This document shows positions 34,862-45,835 of a DNA stretch of 64,000 nucleotides, piece by piece. The position numbers and the translations under genes were made by a program. The notes below the pieces were generated by a model. The model was not told the origin of the DNA and made no database searches. It saw only the letters and a program-made list of their open reading frames with translations. Origin of the DNA: Halichoerus grypus (lineage: Eukaryota; Chordata; Mammalia; Carnivora; Phocidae); NCBI RefSeq assembly GCF_964656455.1, contig NC_135719.1:3823163-3887162 (forward strand), given 5' to 3'. Numbering within the stretch: the first letter of the stretch is position 1; the number at the start of each line of letters is the position of its first letter.

Positions 34862-35135
34862 GAGAAAATGTCTTTCAACATCAAGAGAATCTGCATAGAA
34901 AATCTACAACAACAGGGGCAGGGGGGGTGAGCCCAATAAAATATTAGGATATCAGAACATGGAAACAGTTTGCGTGATTCTGAAGATTTACTTACAAAGG
35001 ATCCTAACACTAACTTCTATGGAGGCCACTTTCTGATAAAAGTATGTCAAGGAAAGAGAAATTTAAGCCAATCAATCAAACCTATTTTAGGTCTTCTATA
35101 GAGTATCTCAACATTGAAAAAGATTTTATTTTATT
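34862..35135. other. Unassigned intergenic sequence
   Basis: No gene or repeat body recognised. Confidence 0.35.
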
Positions 35136-35246
35136 TTTTTTAAGATTTTATTTATTTGAGAGAGAGAGAGAGAGAGAGGGAGAGAGAGCAAGAGCACAAG
35201 AGCAAGGGGAGGGAGAAGCAGACTCCCCACTGAGCAGGGAGCCCCG
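35136..35246 (-). mobile_element. 5'-truncated SINEC (antisense)
   Basis: Complemented tail and CT-rich part only: the copy stops at CTGAGCAGGGAGCCCC and lacks the tRNA-like head. Flanks share GAAAAAG.TTTT (TTGAAAAAGATTTT before, CGAAAAAGCTTTT after). Confidence 0.85.
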
Positions 35247-35270
35247 AAAAAGCTTTTAAAAGAACTTGAG

Positions 35271-35446
35271 GGGCGCCTGGGTGGCTCAGTTGGTTAAGCG
35301 TCTGCCTATGGCTCAGGTCATGATCTCAGCATCCTGGGATCCAGTCCCGCATCGGGCTCCTGCTCAGCAGGGAGCCTGCTTCTCCATCTGCCTGCCGTTC
35401 CCCCTGCTTGTGCTCTCACTCCTTGTGTCAAATAAAAATAAAAAAT
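35271..35446 (+). mobile_element. SINEC insertion with private variants
   Basis: Full SINE with unusual wording at 35301-35353: GCCTATGGCTC, ATGATCTCAGCATCC and GGGATCCAGTCCCGC, where most copies read GCCTTCGGCTC, ATCCCAGGGTCC and GGGATCGAGCCCCGC. Flanks AAAGAACTTGAG and AAAGGAACTTAAG. It shares these variants with a fragment at 37764-37824. Confidence 0.93.
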
Positions 35447-35767
35447 AAAGGAACTTAAGAAATGCCATATGTATCCAGACATTCCTTTAGGAAATAATAA
35501 AAATCATGATATAAATATTAATAATTATTAATTATAATTAATAATATATGATGAAATAAAAATATTTTTATAAAAATTCTGTAATAATGACCACTTTATA
35601 TATGCAACCCTATTGTTGCTTATCATGATATACATGACATGTAAAATTCTGGGTTTGTTCCCAAATCTAGATATTGCTTAGAGAATATTATTGGCAATTA
35701 TAATTGCTATTGCCCCAGCAGAGCAGTATTTCTCCCAAATGAAACAACTTTTAAAAATTACCCAAGA
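35447..35767. other. Unassigned, very AT-rich sequence
   Basis: Rich in AATTATTAATTATAATTAATAAT-type words around 35517-35545. No gene seen. Confidence 0.4.
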
Positions 35768-35989
35768 GGGGCGCCTGGGTGGCTCAGTAGTTAAGCGTCT
35801 GCCTTCAGCTCAGGTCATGGTCCCAGGGTCCTGGGATCGAGCTCAGCATCGGGCTCCCTGCTCAGCGGGAAGCCTGCTTCTCCCTCTCCCACTTCCTCTG
35901 CTTGTGTTCCCTCTCTCACTGTGTCTCTCTCTGTCAAATAAATAAATAAAATCTTTTAAAAAATAAACAAATAAAAATAAAAAATAAAT
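35768..35989 (+). mobile_element. SINEC insertion
   Basis: Duplication AAAATTACCCAAGA at 35754-35767 and AAAATCACCCAAGA at 35990-36003. Confidence 0.95.
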
Positions 35990-36003
35990 AAAATCACCCA
36001 AGA

Positions 36004-37091
36004 ACTACGGTGATATATCACAGACATTAGTAATGTCTAATTCAAGATTATTACCAATAAAATGCATGTTATACAAATCTTGATTTTGCTAAAATGAAGA
36101 CAAGGAAATAAAGATTATGAAACAAATATAAAACAATTGATTAACCATGTATGCCTCTATTTTATTGCTCACCCAAAAATCACTGGACCATCCACAGAAC
36201 AGCCAGATATGCACAATAATTACTATATTCATCATCTTTGTTTTTTGTCATCTTTTAATCACATGCAGACCATAGCTGCTTCCACATTTTTCAGTGTTAT
36301 CATTTTGAAGGCTCATTTGCCAAGATAGGGGGGCAGAACACATTTCATCTAACAGTATGTTAGCCGGATTTATAAGTTTTAAATATTTTCATTTGATACA
36401 TGGCTTCACTTTCTATTCTTGCCTGGGGTCTCTCAATGTTAGGAGCAACCCTGCTTATGAATGTCCTAAAGAGCAGTTTTCTGCAGAACATTTGTTGGGG
36501 AAGAGTTGATGTGTAGACATTAGAGATCAGAAGTACTGTTTTTGACTCCTTTCCATGTCACTCTCACTACCAACTTCCCTTACTATTACTTTTCTCTCCA
36601 TCAAACATGACTTCCTCCACAGTCACTAGTTTTCCTGATTGATTAATGGACTTTTCTTTCATAATGGCCATCATTAGCCTCAAAGCCTTGGTCCTGTGGT
36701 GAGTTCCTGGGTATACGATGCTCTTAATTCAGTACTCTGCATCATCAGCCAAGATCCCATGGTTGCACTTTAAGCCCCAGGTGACTTGTATGTGTTGCAT
36801 ATATCGGCATTGTGGTTTTGGTGCCCATGGCAGACACTGATAACTAATCATAGAATCCTAATCCTGGATACAGTTTCGGGAAGCATTCTCCTGCACAGTT
36901 AGGAAGCCATTACTAATGGTTTAGAGTTGACACAGTTGGTGAAATCTATCAGCTACACTTGGCCTAGAGCTGAGTCAGCTCGTATAACAGGTGATGGGCA
37001 TCCAGGAGTGAATGGAATCATTTCTCCCCTTGAGAAGTTCAAAATTTATTAGTAAGTGACCCTTAATGACCTGGAAATTTATATACACTTT
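36004..37091. other. Unassigned intergenic sequence
   Basis: About 1.1 kb with no recognised repeat or coding feature. Confidence 0.4.
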
Positions 37092-37107
37092 AAGAATTAC
37101 CTCCCAT

Positions 37108-37559
37108 AACAAGACAAAACCACAGAGGGAGACAAACCATAAGAGACTCTTGGGCGCCTGGGTGGCTCAGTCGGTTAAGCATCTGCCTTTGGCTCAGGTC
37201 ATGATCCCAGGGTCCTGGGATCGAGTCCCGCATTGGGCACCCTGCTCTGTGGGGAGCCTGCTTCTCCCTCTCCTCCCCACTTGTGCTCTCTCTCACTATC
37301 TCTGTCTCTCTCTCTCAAATAAATAAAATCTAAAAAAACCCCAAAAAACCATAAGAGACTCTTAATCTCAGGAAACAAACTGAGGGTTGCTGGACTGAAA
37401 GGGGGTGGCAGGGATGGGGTGGCTGGGTGATGTTGCGGAGGGTATGGGCTATGGTGAGCACTGTGAGTTGTGTAAGATTGATGAATCACAGAGCTGTGCC
37501 TCTGAAACAAATAATACATTATATGTTAATTAAAAAATAAAATAAAATAAATTAGAAAA
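37108..37559 (+). mobile_element. Short, 5'-truncated L1 3' UTR insertion carrying a SINE
   Basis: Perfect 16-base duplication AAGAATTACCTCCCAT at 37092-37107 and 37560-37575. The body is only the L1 3' UTR (GAGGGAGACAAACCATAAG, CTGAGGGTTGCTGG, TATGTTAATTAAAAAA). It was later hit by the SINE at 37152-37345. Confidence 0.96.
37152..37345 (+). mobile_element. SINEC insertion in L1 3' UTR
   Basis: Perfect 18-base duplication AAACCATAAGAGACTCTT at 37134-37151 and 37346-37363. Confidence 0.97.
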
Positions 37560-37732
37560 AAGAATTACCTCCCATTCTTGAAGTCACTTTGAAAGCCAGA
37601 AATCCCCTTCATTTCAGGAATTTGTTCAAGGAAAGCAACATTGGACATAAAAGCATTTAAAGGGAGTTGATTTCAGAATTTTTAGCTGTGGTCCCAAAAC
37701 CCACCATTCATTTTGTTTTATTAATATATATA

Positions 37733-37865
37733 TTTTTTAAGTAATCTCCATACCCAATGGAGATCTGCCTATGGCTCAGGTCATGATCTCAGCATCATGG
37801 GATGCTGGGATCCAGTCCCGCATCAGGCTCCCTGAGATCAAGAGTCACCTGCTCCACTGATAAGC
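37733..37865 (-). mobile_element. Short antisense SINE containing a sense SINE patch
   Basis: Left side TTTTAAGTAATCTCCATACCCAA and right side TGAGATCAAGAGTCACCTGCTCCACTGA are the complemented short-form SINE. Between them, 37764-37824 reads in the opposite direction as the interior of an ordinary sense SINE. It has no head, tail or duplication of its own. Confidence 0.8.
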
Positions 37866-38526
37866 AAGCCAATTTATTTTGAAATAAACTTTATTCAAAT
37901 ATGGAAATTATACAGATGTGGAAAAAACATGTGTAGAGTATGAATAATTGTCATAAGGTGAACAGAATTGTGTGAATACTCCCCCAGATGGAGAAGAACA
38001 TAACCAGCACCCAAAAGTCCCCTGTGCCCCTTTCCTACAATTATCTGCATCTTCCATCCTAAAGGTAATTGCTGTCCCAAATTCTAATACCAAAGATACA
38101 TTTTGAATTTTTGTAAGTAAAATCACACAGTATTGATTCTTTCATGTGTCTGGCTTCTTTGTCCAACATTATAAGGTTAATCCATGTTACTGCATGTGAT
38201 AGTAGTTTGTTCATTCCTATGAAGTATTCCATTATATTCCTATTCTACAGTTTACCCAACTAGATTGTTTCTAGGTTTTGACAATAATGAAGAATGCTTG
38301 TAAGAAAATTATTGTTCATGACTTTTGTTGCACATATGTTTACATTTATATATCTAAAGAGTGGATCTTTTTTTATCTTAAACTTCAGTGTATCATATCT
38401 TCAATTTTAGTAAGTCATGACAAATTGCTTTCTAAATGGGTCGGACCAATTTATACTTCTGGTAGCTCATTTGGAGGCTTCAGTTACCCCACATCCTTGG
38501 CAACACTTGGTATTGTTGGTACTTTT

Positions 38527-38726
38527 TTTTTTTTTTAAGATTTTATTTATTTATTTGACAGAGAGAAACACAGCGAGAGAGGGAACACAAGGAGGGGGAG
38601 TGGGAGAGGGAGAAGCAGGCTTCCCGCGGAGCAGGGAGCCCGATGTGGGGCTGGATCCCAGGACCCTGGGATCATGACCTGAGCTGAAGGCAGATGCTTA
38701 ATGACTGAGCCACCCAGGCACCCAGG
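38527..38726 (-). mobile_element. SINEC insertion (antisense)
   Basis: Flanks ATTGTTGGTACTTTT and ATTATTGGTACTTTT (38727-38741). Confidence 0.94.
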
Positions 38727-38913
38727 ATTATTGGTACTTTTAATTTTAGCCTTGCAGAAGTATAGTAGTATTTCATTGTTACTGTAAGTTACATTTTCCT
38801 GGTAACTAATGATTTGAGATGCTTTTCATTTGTCTCTTTGCCATATGTCCAAAATCTTCTGTGAAGTGCCTGTTCAAGTTTTTTAACCATCTTTCTTTTG
38901 GGCTGCTGCTTTT

Positions 38914-38929
38914 TTTTTTTTTTAAGATT

Positions 38930-38964
<35 letters not shown>

Positions 38965-39126
38965 TTTGAGAGAGAGAGTGTCGGGAGGAGCAGAGGGAGA
39001 GGTACAAGCAGATTCCGTGCTGAGTGCAGAGCCCAAAGCAGAGCCTCGAGCCCACAACCATAAGATCATGACCTGAGCTGAAATCAAGAGTCAGGCATTT
39101 AACTGACTGAGCCACCCAGGCATCCC
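38914..39126 (-). mobile_element. SINEC insertion (antisense, older type)
   Basis: Flanks TGGGCTGCTGCTTTT and TGGGCTGTTGCTTTT (39127-39141). Tail is an expanded TTTA run, 38930-38966. Confidence 0.93.
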
Positions 39127-39740
39127 TGGGCTGTTGCTTTTTCTTATTGATTTGTAGTTCTTCTTTATATTCTAGATATAAAACCCTTTGTGATTACATG
39201 TCTTGCAAATATTTTCTCACACTCGATAGTTTGTCTTTTTACTGGCTTAATGTTGTCTAAATTTCTAATTTTAGTGTACTTCAAAGAATCAAATCTTTCC
39301 TTTATAGTTATTTGGGGATTTGGGATGGGGGTATCCTATTTAAGAAAGTTTTGCCTTCCCCATATTTGTTATTTTATTCTTCTACTTATCACATTTAAAA
39401 CCACAATATGCCTGGAATTGATTTTTGCATATATTTTGAGATAAAAGTAAAGAAATTTTATTGACCCAGCACTATTTATGTAAAAGGCAGGACTTTCCCC
39501 AAAGTGTATCTTTTTCATAAGTCAAATATCCATATATATGTGGATTGGTTTCTCTTCCAGTTTTGTCTCATTGTTTATTTATCTATCTCGGTGCTATAAC
39601 TTCACTGTCTTAAACACTTCACCTTGATAAATATTGATATCTGATAAAGTAATTCCTCCAACTTTGTTCTTTTAGTGTTGTATTGGCTATTCTTGCCTCT
39701 TTGCCTTTCATATACGTTTTAGAATCAGCTTGTCATTTTC

Positions 39741-39772
39741 CACACACACTCACTCACACACACACACACACA
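39741..39772 (+). repeat. (CA)n microsatellite, interrupted
   Basis: ACACACACTCACTCACACACACAC run inside the old antisense L1. Confidence 0.85.
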
Positions 39773-39973
39773 CGAAGTTGTTGGGATTTTAATTTGGTTT
39801 ATTGGGACCCATAGATCAGTCTGGGGAGGATTAACACATTTATAATGTTGACTCTTCCAATCTAAGAAAATAGTATCTCTTTCCATTTAGTCTTCTTTAA
39901 TTTCTCTAAATAATATTTTATAGTTTTCTGTGTAAAGTTCCTACAGATCTTTCATTAGATTTACTCCTATGTA

Positions 39974-40166
39974 GGGGCACCGGGGTGGCTCAGTCATTAA
40001 GCATCTGCCTTCAGCTCAGGCCATGATCCCGCGGTCTGGCTCCCTGCTCAGTGGGAGGCCTGCTTCTCCCTCTCCCACTCCCCCTGCTTGCGTTCCCTCT
40101 CTCGCTGTGTCTCTCTCTGTCAAATAAATAAATAAAATCTTTAAAAAAACAAAGAAACAAACAAAA
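39974..40166 (+). mobile_element. SINEC insertion
   Basis: Perfect 17-base duplication AGATTTACTCCTATGTA at 39957-39973 and 40167-40183. About 16 bases of the body (the GGGTCCTGGGATCGAG region) are missing. Confidence 0.95.
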
Positions 40167-40545
40167 AGATTTACTCCTATGTAATTGATGTTTTTTAATG
40201 CTATTGCAAATGTAACATTTCTAAAATTTCATTTTCTAATTGTTTATTGCTGGTATACAGAAATTCAATTGATTTTTTTCTACATTGACCTTTTGTGCAA
40301 TGACATTGCTGAATTCACTTAGTCTACTAGTTTATTGATAGATTCATTTAGACTTTTACATATATAATTATGTCGTCTGCAAATAACAGCATTTTATTCT
40401 TTTTTTTTTCTTACCTTATTTCACAGGATAAGAATCTTGAAAAGAAGTAATAGCAAATATCCTTGTCTTGTTCACAATCCTAGGGAAAAATTTCAGTATT
40501 TCACCATTAAGTAGGAAGTTTGTTGTAAGTTTTTTGTAGATACCC

Positions 40546-41636
40546 TTTATCAAAATCCTAGAGGAGAACACAGGCAGCAACCTCTTTGACCTCAGCCACA
40601 GCGACTTCCTCCTAGAAACATTGCCAAAGGCAAGGGAAGCAAGGGCAAAAATGAACTATTGGGAGTTCATCAAGATAAAAAGCTTTTGCACAGCAAAAGA
40701 AACAGTCAACAAAACCAAAAGACAACTGACAGAATGGGAGAAGATATTTGCAAATGACATATCAGATAAAGGGCTAGTATCCAAAACCTATAAAGAACTT
40801 ATCAAACTCAACACCCAAAGAACAAATAATCCAATCACGAAATGGGCAGAAGACATGAACAGACATTTCTGCAAAGAAGACATCCAAATGGCCAACAGAC
40901 ACATGAAAAAGTGCTCAACACCGCTTGGCATCAGGGAAATCCAAATCAAAACCTCAACAAGATACCACCTCACACCAGTCAGAATGGCTAAAATTAACAA
41001 GTCAGGAAACAACAGATGTTGGCGAGGATGTGGAGAAAGGGGAACCCTCCTACACTGTTGGTGGGAATGCAAGCTGGTGCAGCCACTCTGGAAAACAGTG
41101 TGGAGGTTCCTCAAAAAGTTGAAAATAGAGCTAGCGTATGATCCAGCAATTGTACTACTGGGTATTTACCCCAAAGATACAAATGTAGTGATCCGAAGGG
41201 GTACGTGCACCCCAATGTTTACAGCAGCAATGTCCACAATAGCCAAACTATGGAAAGAGCCAAGATGTCCATCAACAGATGAATGGATAAAGAAGATTTG
41301 GTATATGGAATATTATGCAGCCATCAAAAATAAAATGAAATCTTGCCATTTGCAACGATGTGGATGGAATTAGAGGGTATTATGCTAAGCGAAATAAGTC
41401 AATCAGAGAAAGACATGTATCATATGATCTCACTGATAGGAATTCTTAATCTCAGGAAACAAACTGAGGGTTGCTGGAGTGGTGGGGGTGGGTGGGATGG
41501 GGTGGCTGGGTGATAGACATTGGGGAGGGTATGGGCTATGGTGAGCGCTGTGAATTGTGTAAGACTGTTGAATCACAGACCTGTACTTCTGAAACAAAAA
41601 AATACATTATATGTTAAAAAAAAAAAAAAAGGAAGA
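40546..41636 (+). mobile_element. 5'-truncated sense L1 (ORF2 C-terminus and 3' UTR)
   Basis: Begins AATCCTAGAGGAGAACACAGG within ORF2 and ends with TATGTTAAAAAAAAAAAA. Inserted in the old antisense L1, opposite strand. The C-terminal ORF2 frame is largely open. Confidence 0.93.
40621..41373 (+). pseudogene. L1 ORF2 C-terminal remnant (250-codon open frame)
   Basis: Reads [20 protein letters not shown] to the Cys/His knuckle [19 protein letters not shown] and on to MEYYAAIK. Compared with the copy at 31043-31372 it lacks three codons before MEYYAAIK (IYT region) and shifts frame just after AIKNKMK, ending at CGWN. It has no endonuclease or RT domain. This is the longest open frame outside the CpG island, and it is transposon-derived. 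Confidence 0.92.
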
Positions 41637-41902
41637 TAGTAGGAAGGGAAAAATGAGGGGAGGGGAATCGGAGGGGGAGACGAACCATGAGAGACTAGGG
41701 ACTCTGAGAAACAAACTGAGGGTTCTAGAAGGGAGGCGGGTGGGGGGATGGGTTAGCCTGGTGATGGGTATTAAAGAGGGCACGTACTGAATGGAGCACT
41801 GGGTGTTATACGCAAACAATGAATCATGGAACACTACATCAAAAACTAATGATGTAATGTATGGTGATTAACATAACATAATAAAATAAAATTTAAAAAA
41901 AA
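41637..41902 (+). mobile_element. Second L1 3' UTR of a different subfamily
   Basis: Directly after the poly(A) of the preceding L1: GAAGGGAAAAATGAGGGGAGG, GAGACGAACCATGAGAGACTAGG, CTGGGTGTTATACGCAAAC, GAATCATGGAACACTACATC, ends TAATAAAATAAAATTTAAAA. This wording differs from the 41.46-41.62 kb 3' UTR, so it is a separate subfamily. Confidence 0.88.
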
Positions 41903-42232
41903 GAAGATTCCCTTCTATTTCTAATTTGCTGTTTTTTAAAAATTTATGCTGAATTTTATCATTTTCCTGCATCTCTTGAAAGGATCATGTTACGTTTCTC
42001 CTTGAATCTATTAATGTTATGAATGACATTGATTGATTCTCAAATGTTAAACAACCTGCATTCTAGACTAGATTAAAATTTGCCAGGATATATTATTCTT
42101 TTTGTATATATCAGGATTTGATTTGCTGATATTTTGGTTGAGATTTTTTCATGTATATTATAAGAGCGATTGGTATGCACTTTTCCTCTTTGGTGTTGTA
42201 CTTGTCAGGTTTTGGTATTAAGATTGTGTTGG

Positions 42233-42343
42233 AGGGTGCCTGGCTGGCTCATTTGGTAGAGTATGTGACTCTTGATCTCAGGGTTGTAAGTTCAAATTCA
42301 CACTGGGTATAGAGATTACTTAAAAATAATCTTAAAAAAAAAA
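42233..42343 (+). mobile_element. Short tRNA-like SINE
   Basis: GGGTGCCTGGCTGGCTCATTTGGTAGAG head, GGGTTGTAAGTTCAAATTC B box, short ACTTAAAAATAATCTT tail. Flanks AAGATTGTGTTGG and AAGATTGCTTTGG. Confidence 0.9.
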
Positions 42344-42837
42344 AAGATTGCTTTGGCCTCATTAGACAAGTTGGGAAGTCTTTTCTCTTTTTCTGTTCTC
42401 TGCATTTGTGTGAGATTGGCACTATTTCTTCCTAAAATGTGTGGTATGATACAACAGTAAAGCCATCTAGGCTTGTAATTTTCTTTGGGGGAAGATTTTA
42501 CTTATAGATGAAATTTCTTTCTTTAGCAGATTTAGGACTATTCCCATTTCTCTTTCTTCTTGTGTCAATTTTGGTAAGATATATTTTCCTAGGACATTGT
42601 CAATTTCATCTAAATTTTCAAATTATAGGCATAAAATTTTCTACTGTGTGATTCTTATTATTTTAAATATCTGTAGAATTTGAAATGATTTCCCTTTTTC
42701 ATTCCTCATACTTGTTATTTGTGCTTTCCCTATTTCTTTTGATCAGTCCTGACAGAGGTTTAACCATTTTAGTCCTTTTAGAAAACCAGACTTTGGCTCT
42801 GTAGATCCCCTCTATGAGATATATATAGATATACATG

Positions 42838-42862
42838 TGTGTGTGTCTGTGCGTGTGTGTGT
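42838..42862 (+). repeat. (GT)n microsatellite
   Basis: GTGTGTGTCTGTGCGTGTGTGTG at the tail side of the adjacent antisense SINE. Confidence 0.85.
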
Positions 42863-42988
42863 TTAAGTAGGCTCCACACCCAGCCTACTTGGAGCCCAAC
42901 TTGGGGCTTGAACTCAGGACCCTGAGATCAAGACCCGAACTGAGATCAAGAGTCAGATGCTTAACCAACTGAGCCACCCAGGTGCCCC
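42862..42988 (-). mobile_element. SINE (antisense, short form)
   Basis: TTTAAGTAGGCTCCACACCC to GAGCCACCCAGGTGCCCC. Flanking CCTCTATGAGATATATAT before the GT run and CCCTCTATGATATATATT after. Confidence 0.9.
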
Positions 42989-43513
42989 TATGCCCTCTAT
43001 GATATATATTTATAACTTATTAATTTCTGCTTTTTGTTATTCCCTTCCTTCTCTCTCTCTCTCTTTTTTTTTTTTTTTTTTGGTGTGTGTGTGGGGGGGG
43101 TTACCTTTCTGTTATTTTTCTAAGTTCTTGAGATAGATACATTAACCATTGCTTTTTATCCTTTTTTCCTTAATATATGCATTTAAGACTTTCTAAACAG
43201 CTTTAGCTTCATCTTAGAAGTTTAGATACATTGTGTTTCTGGCATTATTCAGTTAAAAATATGTTTTTATTTCCATTGATTTCTTTCTTGACTCATAGGT
43301 TATTTTAAATTAGGCAACAAAAATATTATTTATTTCCAAACATTTGGGAATTTCCTAGTTTCTTTTTTGCTGTTGATTTCTAGCTTAATTCCACTGTGGT
43401 CAGAGAATATACCATGACTAATTTTAATCCTTTGAAAGCTCTTGGGACTAACTCTATGAGCTAGCACATGGTCAATTTTGGTAAATGTTCCATGTGTATT
43501 TAAAAATGCTGTG

Positions 43514-43708
43514 GGTGTGGCTGGGTGGCCCAGTCATTAAGCCTCTGCCTTTGGCTCAGGTCATGATCCCAGGGTCCTGGGATCGAGCCCCACATCGGGC
43601 TCCCTGCTCCACGGGAAGCCTGCTTCTCCCTCTTCCACACCCCCTGCTTGTGTTCCCTCTCTTGCTGTCTCTCTCTCTGTCAAATAAATAAATAAATCTT
43701 TAAAAAAA
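43514..43708 (+). mobile_element. SINEC insertion
   Basis: Duplication TAAAAATGCTGTG at 43501-43513 and 43709-43721. Confidence 0.95.
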
Positions 43709-44009
43709 TAAAAATGCTGTGATTCTGTAGATATTTGATACTGTGTTACAATAAGATTATGTTTGTTACTTGTGTTATTTGAATAATCTATCTTTTTACT
43801 GATTTTTTTGTCTACTTGTTCTATCAGCTCCCAAGAAAACTATATTGAAATCTCCCATCATAATTGTGGATTCGTCTATTCTCCTTTTATTTCTGTCAAC
43901 TTTTTGCTTTATATATTTCGAGGCTGTGTTATTAGTGTATACAAATTAAGAATTTTATTTCTTTCTGGTGAATTGACCTTTTTATTTCTATGTAATGTCT
44001 CTTTATAGC

Positions 44010-44230
44010 CGTATTTTTCAATTATGGCTATTGACATTTTGGGCAGAATAGTTCTTTGTTGGGGGGATGGGGTGCCATCCTGTGTACTATAGGATGTTTA
44101 GCAGCATCCTTGTTCTCTATCCACTAGATGCCAGTAGCATCCCCACCCCCAGTTGTGACAGTCAAAAATATCTCTAGACATTACCTAATGTGCACTGGGG
44201 GGCAAAATCACTCCTGGTTGAGAGCCACTG
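44010..44230 (-). mobile_element. MER5A hAT-Charlie MITE
   Basis: Complemented MER5A: ATTGACATTTTGGGCAGAATAG, TATAGGATGTTTAGCAGCATCC, CCACTAGATGCCAGTAGCA, AGTTGTGACAGTCAAAAAT, ending GGTTGAGAGCCACTG. Confidence 0.9.
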
Positions 44231-44411
44231 ATCTATAGCAATGCTTTGTGTCTTAAAGTCTATTTTGTCTGATCATCAGTAATGGCATTTTCTATTGGTA
44301 TTTGCAATAGAAAAACTTCTACTTTGAACCTTTCAGTATCCTTAGTTGTGATGTGTCTCTTATAAGCAGTATTAGGTTGATTGATTTTTTAATCCAGTCT
44401 GAAAATCTTTT

Positions 44412-44610
44412 TTTTTTTTTTTAAGATTTTATTTATTTACTTGACAGAGAGCGAGAGAGGGATCACAAGCAGGCAGAGTGGCAGGCAAAGGGAGAGGGAG
44501 AAGCAGGCTCTCCACTGAGAGAGCGTGACACGGGGCTTGATCCCAGGACCCTGGGATCATGACCTGAGCCGAGGGCAGATGCTTAACCGACTGAGCCACC
44601 CAGGCGCCCC
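44412..44610 (-). mobile_element. SINEC insertion (antisense)
   Basis: 17-base duplication with one mismatch: CAGTCTGAAAATCTTTT at 44395-44411 and CAGTCTGACAATCTTTT at 44611-44627. Confidence 0.96.
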
Positions 44611-44757
44611 CAGTCTGACAATCTTTTAATTGTAATTGAAGTATTTGTCCCTTTTACCTTTAATGTGATTAGTGATGTTTGGGTTAAATATGCTATATGA
44701 CTATTTATTTCATATTTAACCCATGTGGTATGTTGTTATATCCCTGTTATGTTATTT

Positions 44758-44954
44758 ATTTTTTTTTTTTTTTAAAGATTTTATTTATTTATTTGTCAGA
44801 GAGACAGAACACAAGCAGGGGGAGAGGCAGGCAGAGGGAGAAGCAGGCTCCCCGCCGAGCAGGGAGCCCGATGTGGGACTCGATCCGAGGACCCTGGGAT
44901 CATGACCTGAGCCGAAGGCAGCCGCTTAACCGACTGAGCCACCCAGGCGTCCCA
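44758..44954 (-). mobile_element. SINEC insertion (antisense)
   Basis: Perfect duplication CCTGTTATGTTATT at 44743-44756 and 44955-44968. Confidence 0.95.
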
Positions 44955-45526
44955 CCTGTTATGTTATTCTGTTGGTTTTTTTTCCTCTCCTTTCCTGCTT
45001 TCTTGGGTTCTGTATTATTTTACTATTTTGCTATCTTTCCCATTCGTTGAGCATTCTTTTATTATTGTTTTAGTTGTTGAGAGGTCACAACATGTATCTT
45101 TAACTCATGAAAATGTAATGTTAGTACTTGTGCCCCTTTCTGTGTTCCTGCCTTAATACTTTCTGTATTAGGACCTTGGACCTTTTTATTCTGTTTCCCT
45201 CATTCTCACATTTTGTGAATTTTTATTTCTCCATAAATAGAACCAAAGTAATTCATCATTTCTTAATTTTATACAGTCAATGTTTATTTAGACTTACTCA
45301 AATATTCATGTTTTCCATTGTTCTTCATTTCTTCCTGCATCTCTCTGCCTCCATCTGGGCTTATTTTCTTTCTGCCTGACTAGCTCTCTTTAGTCTTTCA
45401 CTTAATGCAGATCTATGATTGCTGAATTCTCTAGGTTTATACTTGCCTAACAATTGTCTTTCTCTTATTTGAAAGACAGTTCGCTTGGTTTTGGGATTTC
45501 AGGTTGTGATTATTTTCTTTATAAAG

Positions 45527-45835
45527 AAATCAGTTATCAGTCTTTTTGCTACATCATTGAAGAGAATGAATGTGGTTTTGTGTTTGCCTTCTCTTTGCCT
45601 ATGAGTTTCAGCAATTTTACTATAATGTTCTTGTGTATGGTTTTCTTTGTATTTATCAGAACTGGCACTCAAAATACTTTTTAAATCAGCTATCAGTCTT
45701 TTTGCTGCACCACTGAAGAGAACGCGGTTTTGTGTGCTTTCTCTTTGCCTATGGGTCTCAGCAATTTTACTATAATGTTCTTGCATATGGTTTTCTTTGT
45801 ATTTATCAGAACTGGCACTCAAAATACTTTTTAAC
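45527..45835 (+). repeat. Tandem duplication of about 156 bp inside old L1
   Basis: Two head-to-tail copies start at 45527 and 45683 with AAATCAG(T/C)TATCAGTCTTTTTG and end in ACTGGCACTCAAAATACTTTTT. They differ at roughly a dozen bases plus small gaps. The antisense frame at 45499-45837 shows the repeat as LKSILSASSDKYKENH twice. Confidence 0.92.

Noticed and set aside
40621..41373. 250-codon open frame as a possible host gene
   Set aside because: The [19 protein letters not shown] knuckle and MEYYAAIK tail identify it as L1 ORF2. A 3' UTR and poly(A) follow.
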